Of a stretch of DNA of 64,000 nucleotides, positions 17,817 through 27,845 are shown piece after piece (positions within the stretch are counted from its first letter, which is position 1; every line of letters begins with the position of its first letter). The stretch comes from Mesostigma viride (taxonomy: Eukaryota; Streptophyta; Mesostigmatophyceae; Mesostigmatales; Mesostigmataceae), in assembly GCA_009746045.1 (NCBI GenBank), contig RPFO01000041.1, positions 9,392,468-9,456,467 on the forward strand, in the 5' to 3' direction. The notes under the pieces were generated by a model, which was not told the DNA's origin, did no database searches, and was given only the letters and a program-made list of their open reading frames with translations. A program made the position numbers and the translations under genes.

Positions 17817-18090
17817 CCGCCATGGCTCGAGTCTGCGCTCGCGTCAGTGGCATGCACCAGCTGACCGATGGGCAAAACAAGAACCAACATTAGCCTAGGT
17901 TAGCCTGCCAGAAAAGACAAGAGCCAGCAAATTCTGGCTAGTTCTATTTTCTTAAAATCTGTCTCAAGACACTTCCTTTACAAACTGTCAGCCAGGCCGT
18001 TCCCTGTACTGCTGATGGTTGATAAACACTAAAACCAACGTCTTGGCTTCGAACAGAAGGAAGCAGACTACCGGGTAGTCTTTTCGAGTA
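17817..18090 (-). other. Gypsy copy 1 leader between A1 and gag
   Basis: Untranslated leader. A 15-bp palindrome GACTACCGGGTAGTC (about 18067-18081) lies next to A1 and is conserved near 46319 and 58364. I could not identify a canonical tRNA primer-binding site beginning TGG directly after A1. Confidence 0.6.
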
Positions 18091-19253
18091 AACGAAAGGA
18101 GGGCTCTCAGCCGAGGACAAGGAACTGTCCCTCGTGCCTGATGACCACCTTATTGCCTCGATCCCCTGCTACAGAATAATGTTTTCACAACACACACTTT
18201 GCACAGTCTGATGATGAAGCCGCACATGCGGAATTTATTGAGAAAGTTAATACAATTACAACACGTTGATAGTCTCAATATCGATGCACTCCATGCTCAC
18301 GAGCCCGCAGTTAGGCAGCGCTCCATGACATGCTACCGGCCTTGCTCCCAAGGAAAGGGAGAAACACGAAGGCCACTAACGAGAGACTCGAAGAGACTAC
18401 ACGCTACGTGAGAGTCCTCTTCGACTATGAACCAAACCATTCGTCATGCCACACGCATGACACACGCCACACTTGTCAGTCCAGCCAGGAATGCCCAAAC
18501 TATCTTGCTGTCTGAACCATGCAAATAGAAACTGCATTCCAGTTGCCGTCCTGGCTTTCTACCACACATGCCAACAAAAGCAGGAAGGCATCCCGACAAA
18601 TCTAAATTGCTACCCTGTTGCCGATCTCATCTCCTAGAGGCTCCGGCATTTCTGTCCCTGGGAATGTCCGGCATTGAGTCACGACCACCAAGGTCGAAGC
18701 ATAATATCCTTCAAACAATCTGCACGCTCACACCTTGCGTGTGAGTGGCCCAGCAAACATTGCTTCTAATCTTTCCTTTCTAGAAGAAATCCCTTTGTAG
18801 GGCTGCCAGCGATTTCGCATTCATTCCAGCGATCTGGCTCCGCACCGCAAATTTTCCTTTTCCATTTTCTGTCCAGTCCTCATAACGTTGACCCGCTATT
18901 CTACACCACAAAGACACCTGGCCTGTCAATAGCCTCGGCGCTGTTGAAGTCCAGCAGTCCAGTTCCAGCTCCAGCTCCAGCTCCAGCTCCAGCTGTCCAC
19001 TAACTCGCGTATGATCCTCTCGACGCTGCGCACTTGTGCTGCCGTCCGCTCAAGTACGTCAGTGCTGCGCGCCCAGCCGTGCCTGGCCCGGCGCGCGCGC
19101 ACGTGCACTTTCGTCCGCTCTTATGCTGCAAGTGCTAGTGTCCCCCCCCGGTCACTAGCCTTTGTCGAAAATGCGCAGAAAACAAATTCCTTGCGCACGT
19201 CACCGGTATTGTGCATAGTGGGCGCCCGGATGACATAGCTCGCGTCCGTGACA
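18091..19253 (-). repeat. Gypsy copy 1 terminal repeat A1
   Basis: This is the 5' terminal repeat on the minus strand. Its outer edge reads TGTCACGGACGCG and is flanked by the TTTC duplication. It is homologous to A2 but, unlike A2, is not followed by a B block. It contains the AGCTCC microsatellite near 18960-18993. The element promoter is expected here. Confidence 0.9.
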
Positions 19254-19802
19254 TTTCTTCTCTACTTTGTTTTTCTGCGTCTTTGGAATGAACGGCGCCG
19301 CGGCCTCGGCTGCCGGCGCCGCGGCCTCGGCTGCCGGCGCCGCGGCCTCGGCTGCCGGCGCCGCGGCCTCGGCTGCCGGCGCCGCGGCCTCGGCTGCCGG
19401 CGCCGCGGCCTCGGCTGCCGGCGCCGCGGCCTCGGCTGCCGGCGCCGCGGCCTCGGCTGCCGGCGCCGCGGCCTCGGCTGCCGGCGCCGCGGCCTCGGCT
19501 GCCGGCGCCGCGGCCTCGGCTGCCGGCGCCGCGGCCTCGGCTGCCGGCGCCGCGGCCTCGGCTGCCGGCGCCGCGGCCTCGGCTGCCGGCGCCGCGGTTT
19601 CTGCGGCGGGGGGAGCTGACGTGGCCGATGGGGAAGCGGCCACGGCAAGGACAGGGTTCCTTGGTGGCACAGGGGGCGGCGCCATGATATAGACGACCGA
19701 CTGTTCTGAAGCTGAGGCCGGCTTTGTAGATTGCTCAAGTGCAGCGAGCCTGGCCCGGAGGAGTGCGATTTCCTGCTCCTGGGGCGTCAGGGTGTTCTCG
19801 AC
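19254..19802 (-). CDS. CACTA accessory protein, proximal part of exon 3
   Basis: The exon begins at an acceptor (CGCAG) just above 19802 and continues in phase from exon 2. It encodes a short coiled-coil-like helix (TPQEQEIALLRARLAALEQ), a proline-rich patch, then a long PAAEAA repeat array, and ends in a basic stretch at the Gypsy insertion (duplication TTTC at 19254-19257). The frame continues at 2504. Confidence 0.7.
19291..19598 (-). repeat. 21-bp coding minisatellite
   Basis: About 14-15 almost identical tandem units of 21 bp (core GCCGCGGCCTCGGCTGCC) encode an AEAAAPA-type repeat in the accessory protein. The uniformity implies recent expansion. Plus-strand frames here are mirror artefacts. 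Confidence 0.9.
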
Positions 19803-20258
19803 CTGCGCATGCCACAATTTCGGGGAAACGGACACAACCAACTAGGTACAATAGTTAGAGGACGTGATTTCTTGAGCTATTTGCTCATCTGACATGGGGG
19901 CGCTTGAAAATGGCAAAGGCAAAGCGGAGCCCGCCGCCTTAAGGCGGGCGTAACAGGTTGGTGGGGTGCTGGCATGCATAAATAAATGGGGCGGGGTGCT
20001 GGCATGCATAAATAAATGGGGTGGGGTGCTGGCATGCATAAATAAATGGGGTGGGGTGCTGGCATATGCATTACAAGTATTAAATTTTTTTTCTAGGCTT
20101 GTCAGTCACTGCATTTCTTAACCAGATTTATATAAGGGCGCACGAATACCCACGGTTTAAAATGAACATGTTCACGAGCATGGAGAGTGGAAAGCAACAA
20201 TCTTTGCCGACGACATACAGTAAGCTAGTAGCCAGAATGCTTTCTTGCCGTAACATAC
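19803..20258 (-). other. Intron 2 of the CACTA accessory gene, with a 30-bp tandem repeat
   Basis: Bounded by a GTATGTTAC donor and a CGCAG acceptor on the minus strand. It contains about three units of a 30-bp repeat (GCTGGCATGCATAAATAAAT core) at about 19970-20068. No coding sequence was seen. Confidence 0.6.
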
Positions 20259-20339
20259 CTTGGCCGGGGCTTGTGGCTCGAGGTGAGTCTTGTCTTGCTT
20301 GGTCTTCGCCATCTTGGGCTTTGGCACCCCGACCTTCAC
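20259..20339 (-). CDS. CACTA accessory protein, exon 2
   Basis: An 81-bp exon between an acceptor ending GTAG and a donor GTATGT. It joins in phase to exon 1 (TPK) and exon 3 (VENT), giving a lysine/proline-rich linker (VKVGVPKPKMAKTKQDK). It is supported by splice signals and frame. Confidence 0.62.
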
Positions 20340-20562
20340 CTACGATCGTGCGAGTGATACGACGATTGTGGGGAAACAAAGACAAGCAAATCAATTAAAA
20401 GAAGGAACTTGACATCGAAGCTAGCGGCAAGTACACAATTTTACTCCAATATACTAATGCTGCCGGATCAGAAAATATTGCATGCATGAAGTTCGGTTGC
20501 CTTTGCATCGGGAAAAGAAAAGCATTCAGTTCGAATAAGTCCAATGTAGAGCTTAGCTATAC

Positions 20563-21198
20563 CTTTGGCGTGTCCAGGTTGGTTAGGTTGGCCAAGGCAC
20601 CCCCCTCGTCCGGGTTGCGAATGCCGCGCTTCCCGCTATTCGCCTTGTACTTCGAATTCGACAAGTATCGAGACAGCTCGGCGGCTACAAATTTTCGCGC
20701 CGGCTGGAATACCGGAGCCTTGCCCGCCTTCGCGGGGTCCACTTTCTGCAATTCCTCGTACCTCCGCGTTGCTGACTCAAAAGCTGAGTTTGCTAATGCC
20801 CCCGCAAACTCGCATATTTTTAGCAGTCTATCGACAACTGCGGCAACTAACGCAGCATCTTGTTTAGCTTTTGGGTCCCCAAGGTGAAGGTACCTCCGCG
20901 ATAGCACCGCTATCTGGCTGCGGAGGACTGCCAGCCGGTTACTCTCGGCAACAAATGGCAAAGGGACTTCCTCGCTGATCTTGTTAACACGGAATGAGCG
21001 CCACTCTTCATCTGTGGCCTTGTAAGGCCCATCCTGCTCTGCTGCCATGTAACTACCCAACGGCGGTTGGGTAGAAAAGTTGGAACCTGGGTCAATGCCG
21101 TCGGCCGCCTGTGTTTGCGGCTCCATGGCAACAACGACTACGTTCTGTGGACGCGGCAAATTCAACGCATACATCATCTTGAAATCGTGACCGTCCAT
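20563..21198 (-). CDS. CACTA accessory protein, exon 1
   Basis: The start is the ATG at 21198 (MDGHDF). The exon encodes about 212 residues, largely predicted helical, with a well-conserved look around AVLRSQIAVLSRRYLHLGDPKAKQD and FQPARKFVAAELSRYL. I know no named domain that fits. It is transcribed divergently from the transposase gene 360 bp away. In CACTA elements a second gene typically supplies the terminal-repeat binding protein (TnpA-type), and that role is inferred from context. The donor at 20562 reads GTATAG. Confidence 0.7.
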
Positions 21199-21558
21199 CT
21201 GCACCGATCCGACGACTCATGCAGTATCCCGCTTTTTTTTCTCTCGCAGGAGTGCCGTTGGCCGGTTCACGACGCGTGCGACCACTGGTCTGCATTAACT
21301 TAACTTACCTTAAGTTCTCCAGAGAAGTGACCCAAGCCGTCGGTTGGCACTCATCGACGTCAGCCGCAGTGTGTTGACGCGTCCGCGCGATTCACGCGGC
21401 GGCACCAAACGGCACCTACCGACAGAGGGAGCACCGCGCAACTTAAACAACGCGTTCGTTTTGAGGTCTGCTGTGGCTTCGACGATTTCGCATCAAGTCT
21501 GACGCGGGGCCTTCCGTGACTTTACATTTACTGTCTTATTTATTCCTGAATACTAACA
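21199..21558. promoter_or_regulatory. Shared divergent promoter region of the CACTA element
   Basis: This 360-bp gap separates two divergent starts, 21198 on - and 21559 on +. It contains no coding sequence of its own and must hold both 5' UTRs and core promoters. An AT-rich stretch with TTATTTATTCC lies about 20 bp upstream of the transposase ATG. No element-binding repeats were recognised. Confidence 0.55.
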
Positions 21559-24500
21559 ATGGCGGATTTGAACTGTAGCATAGATGATTTTTTACAGGAG
21601 GGGGGCGATCATCTGCCTGGTACCGGGGAGGAGGATGCAAAAGCGTTTGCCAGAAACTTCGCAGCTACAGTAGGCAAAATATCAGCAGACACACCACTTT
21701 ATTCAGGATCCAGTAACACTGCCATAGCTAGCGCGTTGGAACTCTTGTCTATACTCGGCAGGCATTCTGCATCGGCTGCCCTAGCGGATGAGGTATTCAC
21801 TTTCATCAGCAAAGTTCTGCCAGCCGGTAATTCTCTTCCAGATAGTGTAAAAGAAGCCAAGAAAGTCATGAAGGGTTTAGGGTTAGATATGCGTGTATAT
21901 GACGCGTGCCCCTGTGAAAAATATATATACAAAACAAAAGAAGTCCAGACCTGCCCTGTATGTAAAAACAATAGATATGAACAATACGAAGATAGAAATG
22001 GAGAGACAGTAACAACAAGAAGGGCCCATCGCCAAGTTAGATACTTCCCTCTTATAAATCGTTTCCGCGGATTTTTTAGGATACCCGAGATGTCCAAGGC
22101 ATTACGATATGCTGGAGAAACTGAAAACAAACAAGATGAAGAAGACCCAAATCGGAAAGTCCACGGAATTAAAGGTAAAAGGCGTCCTTGTCAATTTCTT
22201 TTCTGCACGTGCTTTTTGGCTGGCTGTATACGGTTCACCCAACTCATGCTGCATATGTTGTGGTGATTTTGCTGCATATTATAACATTCGGTTGTGCCGC
22301 CCGCACTTCGGCCGTCCCGTTTACCCACCTCCCTGTTGTATAATTGCGTGCAGATACCCGAGCGATGCTGCACGTCAAGAGAATGTTCCCTCAGTTTCGG
22401 CTTGACCCACGCTTCCTTTTTTTAGCGCTTTGTTTTGATGGAGTATGTCCTAGGTGCTACATGGACCAGCACTCCAGCTGGCCGTGTTTCTGTGCAATCT
22501 TGAACCTGCCTGAATGGGTCTTCATTAACAAACATTTCTGCCCAATGGTGCTTCTGGTGGGAGGGAACAAGAAAGGTAAGGCCCCAAAGAATATGCACAT
22601 TTTTCTTGACCTGATTGTAGATGAGCTGGTGAAGATGTGGGATGGGTTTTTCATTTGTGATGTGTTGGATGATGATGAGCATGGTGGGTTCCACCCGGCA
22701 AAAATTCAAGCACTGCTTTTGTTTACTGTTCACGACTACCCGGGGTTTGGTAAGATGGTAAATATGCCAGACTCCGGGTACGACGGCTGCCTTGTGCACG
22801 GCCCTGCTTGGAAGGGCACCTATGTTTCCCAAGGGCGCATTGTTTTTCTTGGGCATGAGACCTTGCTGCCAGCTGATGACCCCCGTCGCGGTGGCAACGA
22901 CAAGGAGGCGCCGCCTGACATGACAATGGAAACCTATGTAGAGCACTGCAGAAACAACGGCCGGGAGCCGGAGCCCTTTTGCAGGCTGCCGTACTGGCCT
23001 CAACTCCTCCAACGGCACCTGATCGACGAGTTCCACCTGGGGGCGAACAACCTCTTGCGAGTCGCCAACTCCACTAGCGGTAAGTGCGGTGCTGTCTAGT
23101 GTTGTATCACTAGTGTTTGTCGCTGTTTTTTTCCTTTTCAACATTTTGTATTTAAGGAGAATTCCATTAGGATTTATTACATGCTGTGGTTCAGTGTGTC
23201 TATTAAGTATTACTAACATTGGTATGCATTTGCGCTTGTATGGCTTTGTTTTCCTTAAATCTGCTGCCAGGGGAAGGTCTGACCTACGCCATTCGGTATC
23301 GGCTGAAGGAGATGAACCTGAACCCGGAGCTGCACATGGAGAAGACCGTGACAACCACCACTGCCATGGATGGCACAATCAAGACAACAACCAGGAGGCG
23401 GGGGTTGCATCCACCCTGCCAGCTCACCTCGCAAGAGAAGGCTGAAGTTATTGGTGAGTGTTTGCTTTTTTCTCCCAACTGTTTTCTAGGTATTTGATTC
23501 AAGTGCAATTATTTAGTTTCGCAATTTTTCTTTCTCTGGTTGTGGTTCAGTTTTCCTTTCGCACGCGTTTTGAACGCAGCCCCGGTCAGACTTACACTTG
23601 TGGGGTTTGACTGTTTTTTTTTTTTGGTCTCCCACGCAGCCCTGGAGCGCCGAGTGAAGGACAGCCTGCCCGACTGCTTCCCGGGTGATATTGTGGGGCT
23701 GCTGGCCAATGGCAAGCCAGAAAGAAATGCCAAGACTCATGACAAGCTAGAATTGTTTTCGAAGCGCTTACCAGTTTTGCTTAGAGGCCGCCTGCACGCA
23801 GACGCAAGAGCTGCCTTTTTGGAAACGTCTGCAGCATGGGACTCAATCTTTAGCGGTAGGGTCTTCACTCAGTACGAACTGGACGAGGTAGGAAGGGCTA
23901 TGTTGAGGTCAACTGTTGCACTTGAGCGTGTTCTGCCCGCATCCGAAATGTCCAGGTCGGTTCACGCAGCGACACATTTGGCGGGGCAGATTTCAAATGT
24001 CGGTCTCCCTGACGGTAGGTCCATGGCGTGGGGTGAGAGATGCATGAACACAGCGGTTTCTGGCCACATGTCTGCACTCAATGTTGAGCACTCCATGGGC
24101 CAGTCCTTCGTCAACTTCGAGGTGCTGACGCTGCTATCCTACTTCCAGCATCGAGCCACTGGAGTAAGTTGTTTCTTATTTGAAGGTCTTTACTTCTTTC
24201 TTGTGTGTGTACATGATGTATAGCACCTTGAGTTTGTAATTCTGCATTTACCTGAAGCAATGATGGCTCATTTCATTCAGCATGGAAACTCTCCTTGTGT
24301 AAAACCTTGATGTTTCTACTCACTCTCATTTTCAAGGAAAGTGCTCTTTAAATTGAATGCCTTCTGTATTTTTGCTTGGTGTGCTTATCATGTTTTTTTC
24401 CAATGCAGGTAAAGACCAAGCACTATGTGTGGGACCTTCTCACCAATGATCCGTCGCGCACCATCGAGCTGGGCAAGCGCTCGGTGAAAGACGGGTACCG

Positions 24501-25821
24501 GTTTTCTGAGGACGAGATGACGGCGGCAAGGGATTTGCTGGTAGAAGATGCCCTTCCCAAGGCTGATTACAGCGACCCTGCGAATGGCGACGAGGCCTAC
24601 TGGTGAGCCTTGTTTTTTGCAAGTGCTACTTACGCCGTCTGCTTTGGTTATTTTAATTCAGTCCTATTGAAAGGCGCCTTGGGATTAGCCATGCAATCAT
24701 GTTTTACTGTCACAAAGCCAGCCCTAGTAATTATCTAGTTTGTTTGGTTTTACCCATCCGGGTGCCATGATCTTGCCGCCAGTAAAAGCGTCCTGTGTTG
24801 TATCTGTTTTTTTTTTTAATAACCAATACTTAATAATAATACTCTTTGCTGGGTTATCGGTGTGCGTTTGTTTGAATGCAGGCGAGATCGCTGTGCTGAC
24901 ACAACGTTCAACGTGCTGGCATGGGCATCATTAAACCTGACGCCGCTTGTGCCGCAAGTCATTGTAGCGGCGTGTGGGGGCGTGAAGCGCTACGCGGATT
25001 CTTTCCACAAAGTCAGGATACACGGGTTCAACTACCGCACGGAGGCTGCGGACCAATCCCAGGGAAAGCGGCACAAGAATGCGGGAGTTGCGGTGCATGG
25101 CCCGGGCGGTGTAGACTTTGGTTTCATCACACACATTCTGAAGGCCAGGTTAGAGTACCCACGAGGGGGCTGGGAATGGCAGCTGTTGTTGAAGGTGGAG
25201 CTTTTTGATCGCCTTCATGTCGCTCACCTGCCCCAGGAGAGGTTGGTGGTCATCAGCAGCGCACAGGCCCCCAGGTCGTCGTGCCTTGTGTTGCCAGGTG
25301 CAGTGAGCTCAGTTGGGTATGTCGTCGATGAATGCTATGCTCCCGAAATGGTGGTAATCCCTGCCAAACTGCCATGGAGCATGGCACATCAGGCGCAATC
25401 TGCCCTCAGTAACCATGTGTATCACAGCGTGGCAGCAGATTTCCCCACCATGCCGCAGTTTGAAGTGATTGAGGAGGGTGAGCCGATGCCACCGCCTAGT
25501 GGCAAGAAGAAAGGCAAGAAGAAGGGGTCCAAGAAGAAGAAGAAGGTGGCAGCGGCAGACGTAGGTGATGGCGACGTGGTGCGCCGCGCTGGCAAGGCAC
25601 CTGCTCGAGGGCGCAGCCGCAAGCGTGGTGCTCCCACAGATGCTGGACCTAGCCAGCCCACCGTTGTAATTGAGGAGGTCCCTATGGCAAAGAGGGCCAG
25701 TGGAAGGCAGCGTAAAGCTGTGAACTATTGCGACACTAGTGGGGATGACACTATGTCATCAGAAGATGATGTTGATGCAAGCAACCCCTCGGACAGCAGT
25801 TCTGAAGAAGATGACGTTTGA
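21559..25821 (+). CDS. CACTA transposase (Tnp2-like), six exons
   Basis: Predicted exons are 21559-22174, 22354-23079, 23271-23453, 23640-24163, 24409-24602 and 24882-25821. All introns are GT-AG and phase-compatible. The N-terminal zinc-binding region has the Tnp2 pattern (DACPCEKYIY, then CPVCKNNRY). The catalytic region includes ALCFDGVCP, SWPCFCAILNLPEW, and an FLDLIVDELVKMWDG stretch that matches the Tnp2 signature region. A later YVEHCRNNGR and EFHLGANNLL follow. The C-terminus is low complexity, lysine-rich then acidic (SSSEEDDV). Tnp2 proteins catalyse CACTA excision and insertion. I saw no frame break, so the gene may be functional. Exact splice sites are inferred. Confidence 0.85.
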
Positions 25822-25989
25822 TTTAATTTGGGCATGACAGCATTGTTTATGGAATGATGTGCTGTTTTATATTGTATGACAACCCTATATTGCACCTTTG
25901 TGCACCCTATAATGCATATCAAAGTGGTGTTGAGTTTTTTTTCACGTTAAGGACTTAATGAAATAAGCTCATGATTTTTCTCGTGTTAC

Positions 25990-26312
25990 ACTCTTGGTGA
26001 GAAATTTCTCACCACGTTGACTTGTGATTTTTCTCGTGTTAGTGATTTTTCTCGTTTTCGTGAGAAACTTCTCAATTTTCTCATTTTTCTCACTTTTTCT
26101 CACTTTTTCTCACCCATTCTCACCTTTTTTCTCACTTTAGGGTTTTTTCTCACCCCAATCTCACCAAAACGCCCTTTTTCTCACCAAAATCTCACCCTGG
26201 TGAGATTTTTTGCCTAGCGTTTGCGGAAAAAAATTGAGATTTTTCTCAATTTTCTCAAAAAATTCTCACAAAAGGTGAGAAAATTGAGGGTTTTGAGAAT
26301 TTTCTCAGAAAT
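25990..26312 (+). repeat. CACTA right subterminal repeat array
   Basis: Many TTTCTCAC and TTTTTCTC units, the complement of the left-end GTGAGAAA array, lie directly inside the right terminal repeat. They are inferred to be transposition protein binding sites. Confidence 0.8.
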
Positions 26313-26313
26313 T

Positions 26314-26326
26314 GAGTTCCTAGTGT
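26314..26326 (-). repeat. CACTA right terminal inverted repeat
   Basis: GAGTTCCTAGTGT, the exact reverse complement of 121-133, followed by the ACT duplication at 26327-26329. Confidence 0.92.
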
Positions 26327-26552
26327 ACTCGGCGCGCCGCAGCCTAGTCTAGAAACTTCCGCTTCACCCGAGCTGTAAACTGATGCCGGAGCCAAAAATA
26401 CGCAAAAAATACGCAAAAAAATACGCGATACGCAAGAAATACCCTAAAAATACGCGGCGCGTACGAAAGTACCCCATTTTCGTACGCGCTGCTCGCGTAT
26501 CGCGTATAATACGCGCGATACGGCGTATAATACGGCGTATGATTATACACTG
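26327..26552 (-). mobile_element. hAT-like element terminus
   Basis: The element ends CACTG at 26552, next to GGAGGGAG (26553-26560), which may be one copy of an 8-bp duplication. Its terminal region is rich in palindromic GCGTATAATACGC-type sequence and ATACGC repeats. The same features occur in the element at 27846-32110, which also ends TACACTG. It is inserted in the integrase of a Gypsy remnant and was later split by the CACTA insertion. The second terminus is outside the window, so the duplication cannot be confirmed. Confidence 0.55.
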
Positions 26553-26560
26553 GGAGGGAG

Positions 26561-27367
26561 GGCCAGTAGTAGGAACGGGTTACTAGATCCCGTACCCGTT
26601 TACCGCCCTGGTGAGCAGCTAAACCATGCAACTCAAAAAGCGATGAGGAGCGACAGATAGGAGGGACATCAAGGCGCCATTGAGGGGGAGAATCTGTTAT
26701 CTGCACATATAAAAACCCACCTACAAACTTACAGGGGTATTTGCCTAACTGTTGGGGATGGGAGGCAATAGCAGCAGCTAAAGCTTCCGGCTCAGTGGCC
26801 GTAAATCTACTGATAAGGCGTTCGAGATCAGAGGTAGGCTGCCATCGCTACAGAAGTATCTATATCAGGTTTAAAGAGGTCTCCTACCGCCTTGCCAAAG
26901 AGAAGGGGAGGTCCTAGAGGGACTATATTATCATAGGACTTTCCTGACCTAGTCGCTATATGGCTAAGCGGTATAGAAATTTTATTTTTCCCCTCCCCCA
27001 CCACAGGGACCACAGGAAGGGCCTCACACGGGAGAGAGAGTCCTACGTGAGAAAGGAGGTCAGGCATACGAACAGCAGTATGAAAGAGGTAGGCATATAT
27101 TGTTCATCATCCGGTAGTGCACCATAAGGGGGTACACCAAGAGTGGTAGGAACTAGAGTAGTATTGAGAACATCTAAGTCCTCGAAAAAGGAGTAATCTG
27201 CGCGGCGGGAGAGGGCATCAGGCACTATGTTATCTACACCTTTAACATACTGAAGTTTAAAAGGGGGAAACTGTGCAAAAAACTCCATCCAGCGCGCTTG
27301 ACGAGGGGTAAGGTTCGGTTGGGAGAGAAGATGGGTAAGGGGACGATGGTCCGTTTGTATAACTAAT
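26561..27367 (-). pseudogene. Degenerate Gypsy pol remnant (RNase H end to integrase start)
   Basis: Reading down the minus strand, the RNase H end comes first (VIQTDHRPLTHLL, PPFKLQYVKGVDNIVPDALSRR near 27200-27367). A spacer segment follows, then an integrase zinc-binding region (HGLAAHQGGKRVRDLV and YYWPS near 26560-26640). Several stops and frame changes are present. It differs from the methyltransferase-Gypsy family. The left side is cut by a hAT-like insertion and the right side ends abruptly near 27368. Confidence 0.75.
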
Positions 27368-27845
27368 CTATAAGGATCTAGTTAGCAACAAAGCCCAGAG
27401 CGTGAGCTCCTGGTCTTTCACGCACAACGGGATGAGCCAAAGTTGCAGGCAGCAACCTTTTAACCCGTGCACCAAGTCACGACCACGGTGATCACTTCCA
27501 CGTCCAATGTGGGCGCCCACGGTTCGTGCTTGCCAAGATAGCTGGTCATCCCCCATGACCAAGCTATATCCTTTGCGTTGTTCCTCGTTCCCATCGGCGT
27601 GACGAGGCACGTGCAGGCGTGCAAGCAAATCCCCAACGTCCACTGGCATCAGTGCAGAGCCAGGACGAGCTGGATTTGCCTAGACTCTGCAACCTAGGAA
27701 GTACAGGACCGGTCACAAGCCTGCAAGGTCTAGTATCCTTGCAGTCCTGTGCCAGCTCCAGTACCCCACCAGTCACAGGCTGCTGCTCCTCCTGGTCTAC
27801 GTGGACCACAGTCACGTGATGGACAGGCTAAGCCTGTGCAGGCAC
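27368..27845. other. Unassigned sequence, continuous with 32119 onward
   Basis: No convincing gene. A minus-strand frame (27564-27815) contains TDASGRWGFACTP, faintly RNase H-like. The hAT-like element inserted at 27846 with GCAGGCAC duplicated, so this segment and 32119-33321 were once continuous. It may be a further retrotransposon remnant or part of the Copia 3' end. Confidence 0.4.

Larger units (their letters stand above)
2505..19253 (-). mobile_element. Methyltransferase-Gypsy retrotransposon, copy 1
   Basis: The integrated unit starts TGTCGCGTCTGCG at 2505 and ends CGCGTCCGTGACA at 19253. It is flanked on both sides by TTTC (2501-2504 and 19254-19257). On the minus strand the order is: terminal repeat A1 (19253-18091), leader, gag, protease, cytosine-5 methyltransferase, RT, RNase H, integrase with PHD finger, B1 (4001-3861), two bases, A2 (3858-2646), B2 (2645-2505). 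Gag is split by a nested TIR element that carries a PAT-like retrotransposon (10166-16129). The integrase ORF is intact. Gag and the protease-methyltransferase junction carry frame breaks. Confidence 0.9.
121..26326 (+). mobile_element. CACTA (EnSpm-type) DNA transposon with nested elements
   Basis: The ends are perfect 13-bp inverted repeats, ACACTAGGAACTC at 121-133 and its complement at 26314-26326. Both sides are flanked by ACT (118-120 and 26327-26329), the 3-bp duplication expected for CACTA elements. Both ends carry dense subterminal repeats of GTGAGAAA type. The element encodes a Tnp2-like transposase on + and a second, divergent gene on -. Without the nested Gypsy (2505-19253 plus one TTTC) the element would be about 9.5 kb. 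Orientation follows the transposase. Confidence 0.93.

Noticed and set aside
19267-19692. Plus-strand and alternative minus-strand frames over the 21-bp repeat
   Set aside because: Repeats with a period divisible by three keep all frames open; only the frame joined to exons 2 and 4 is supported.
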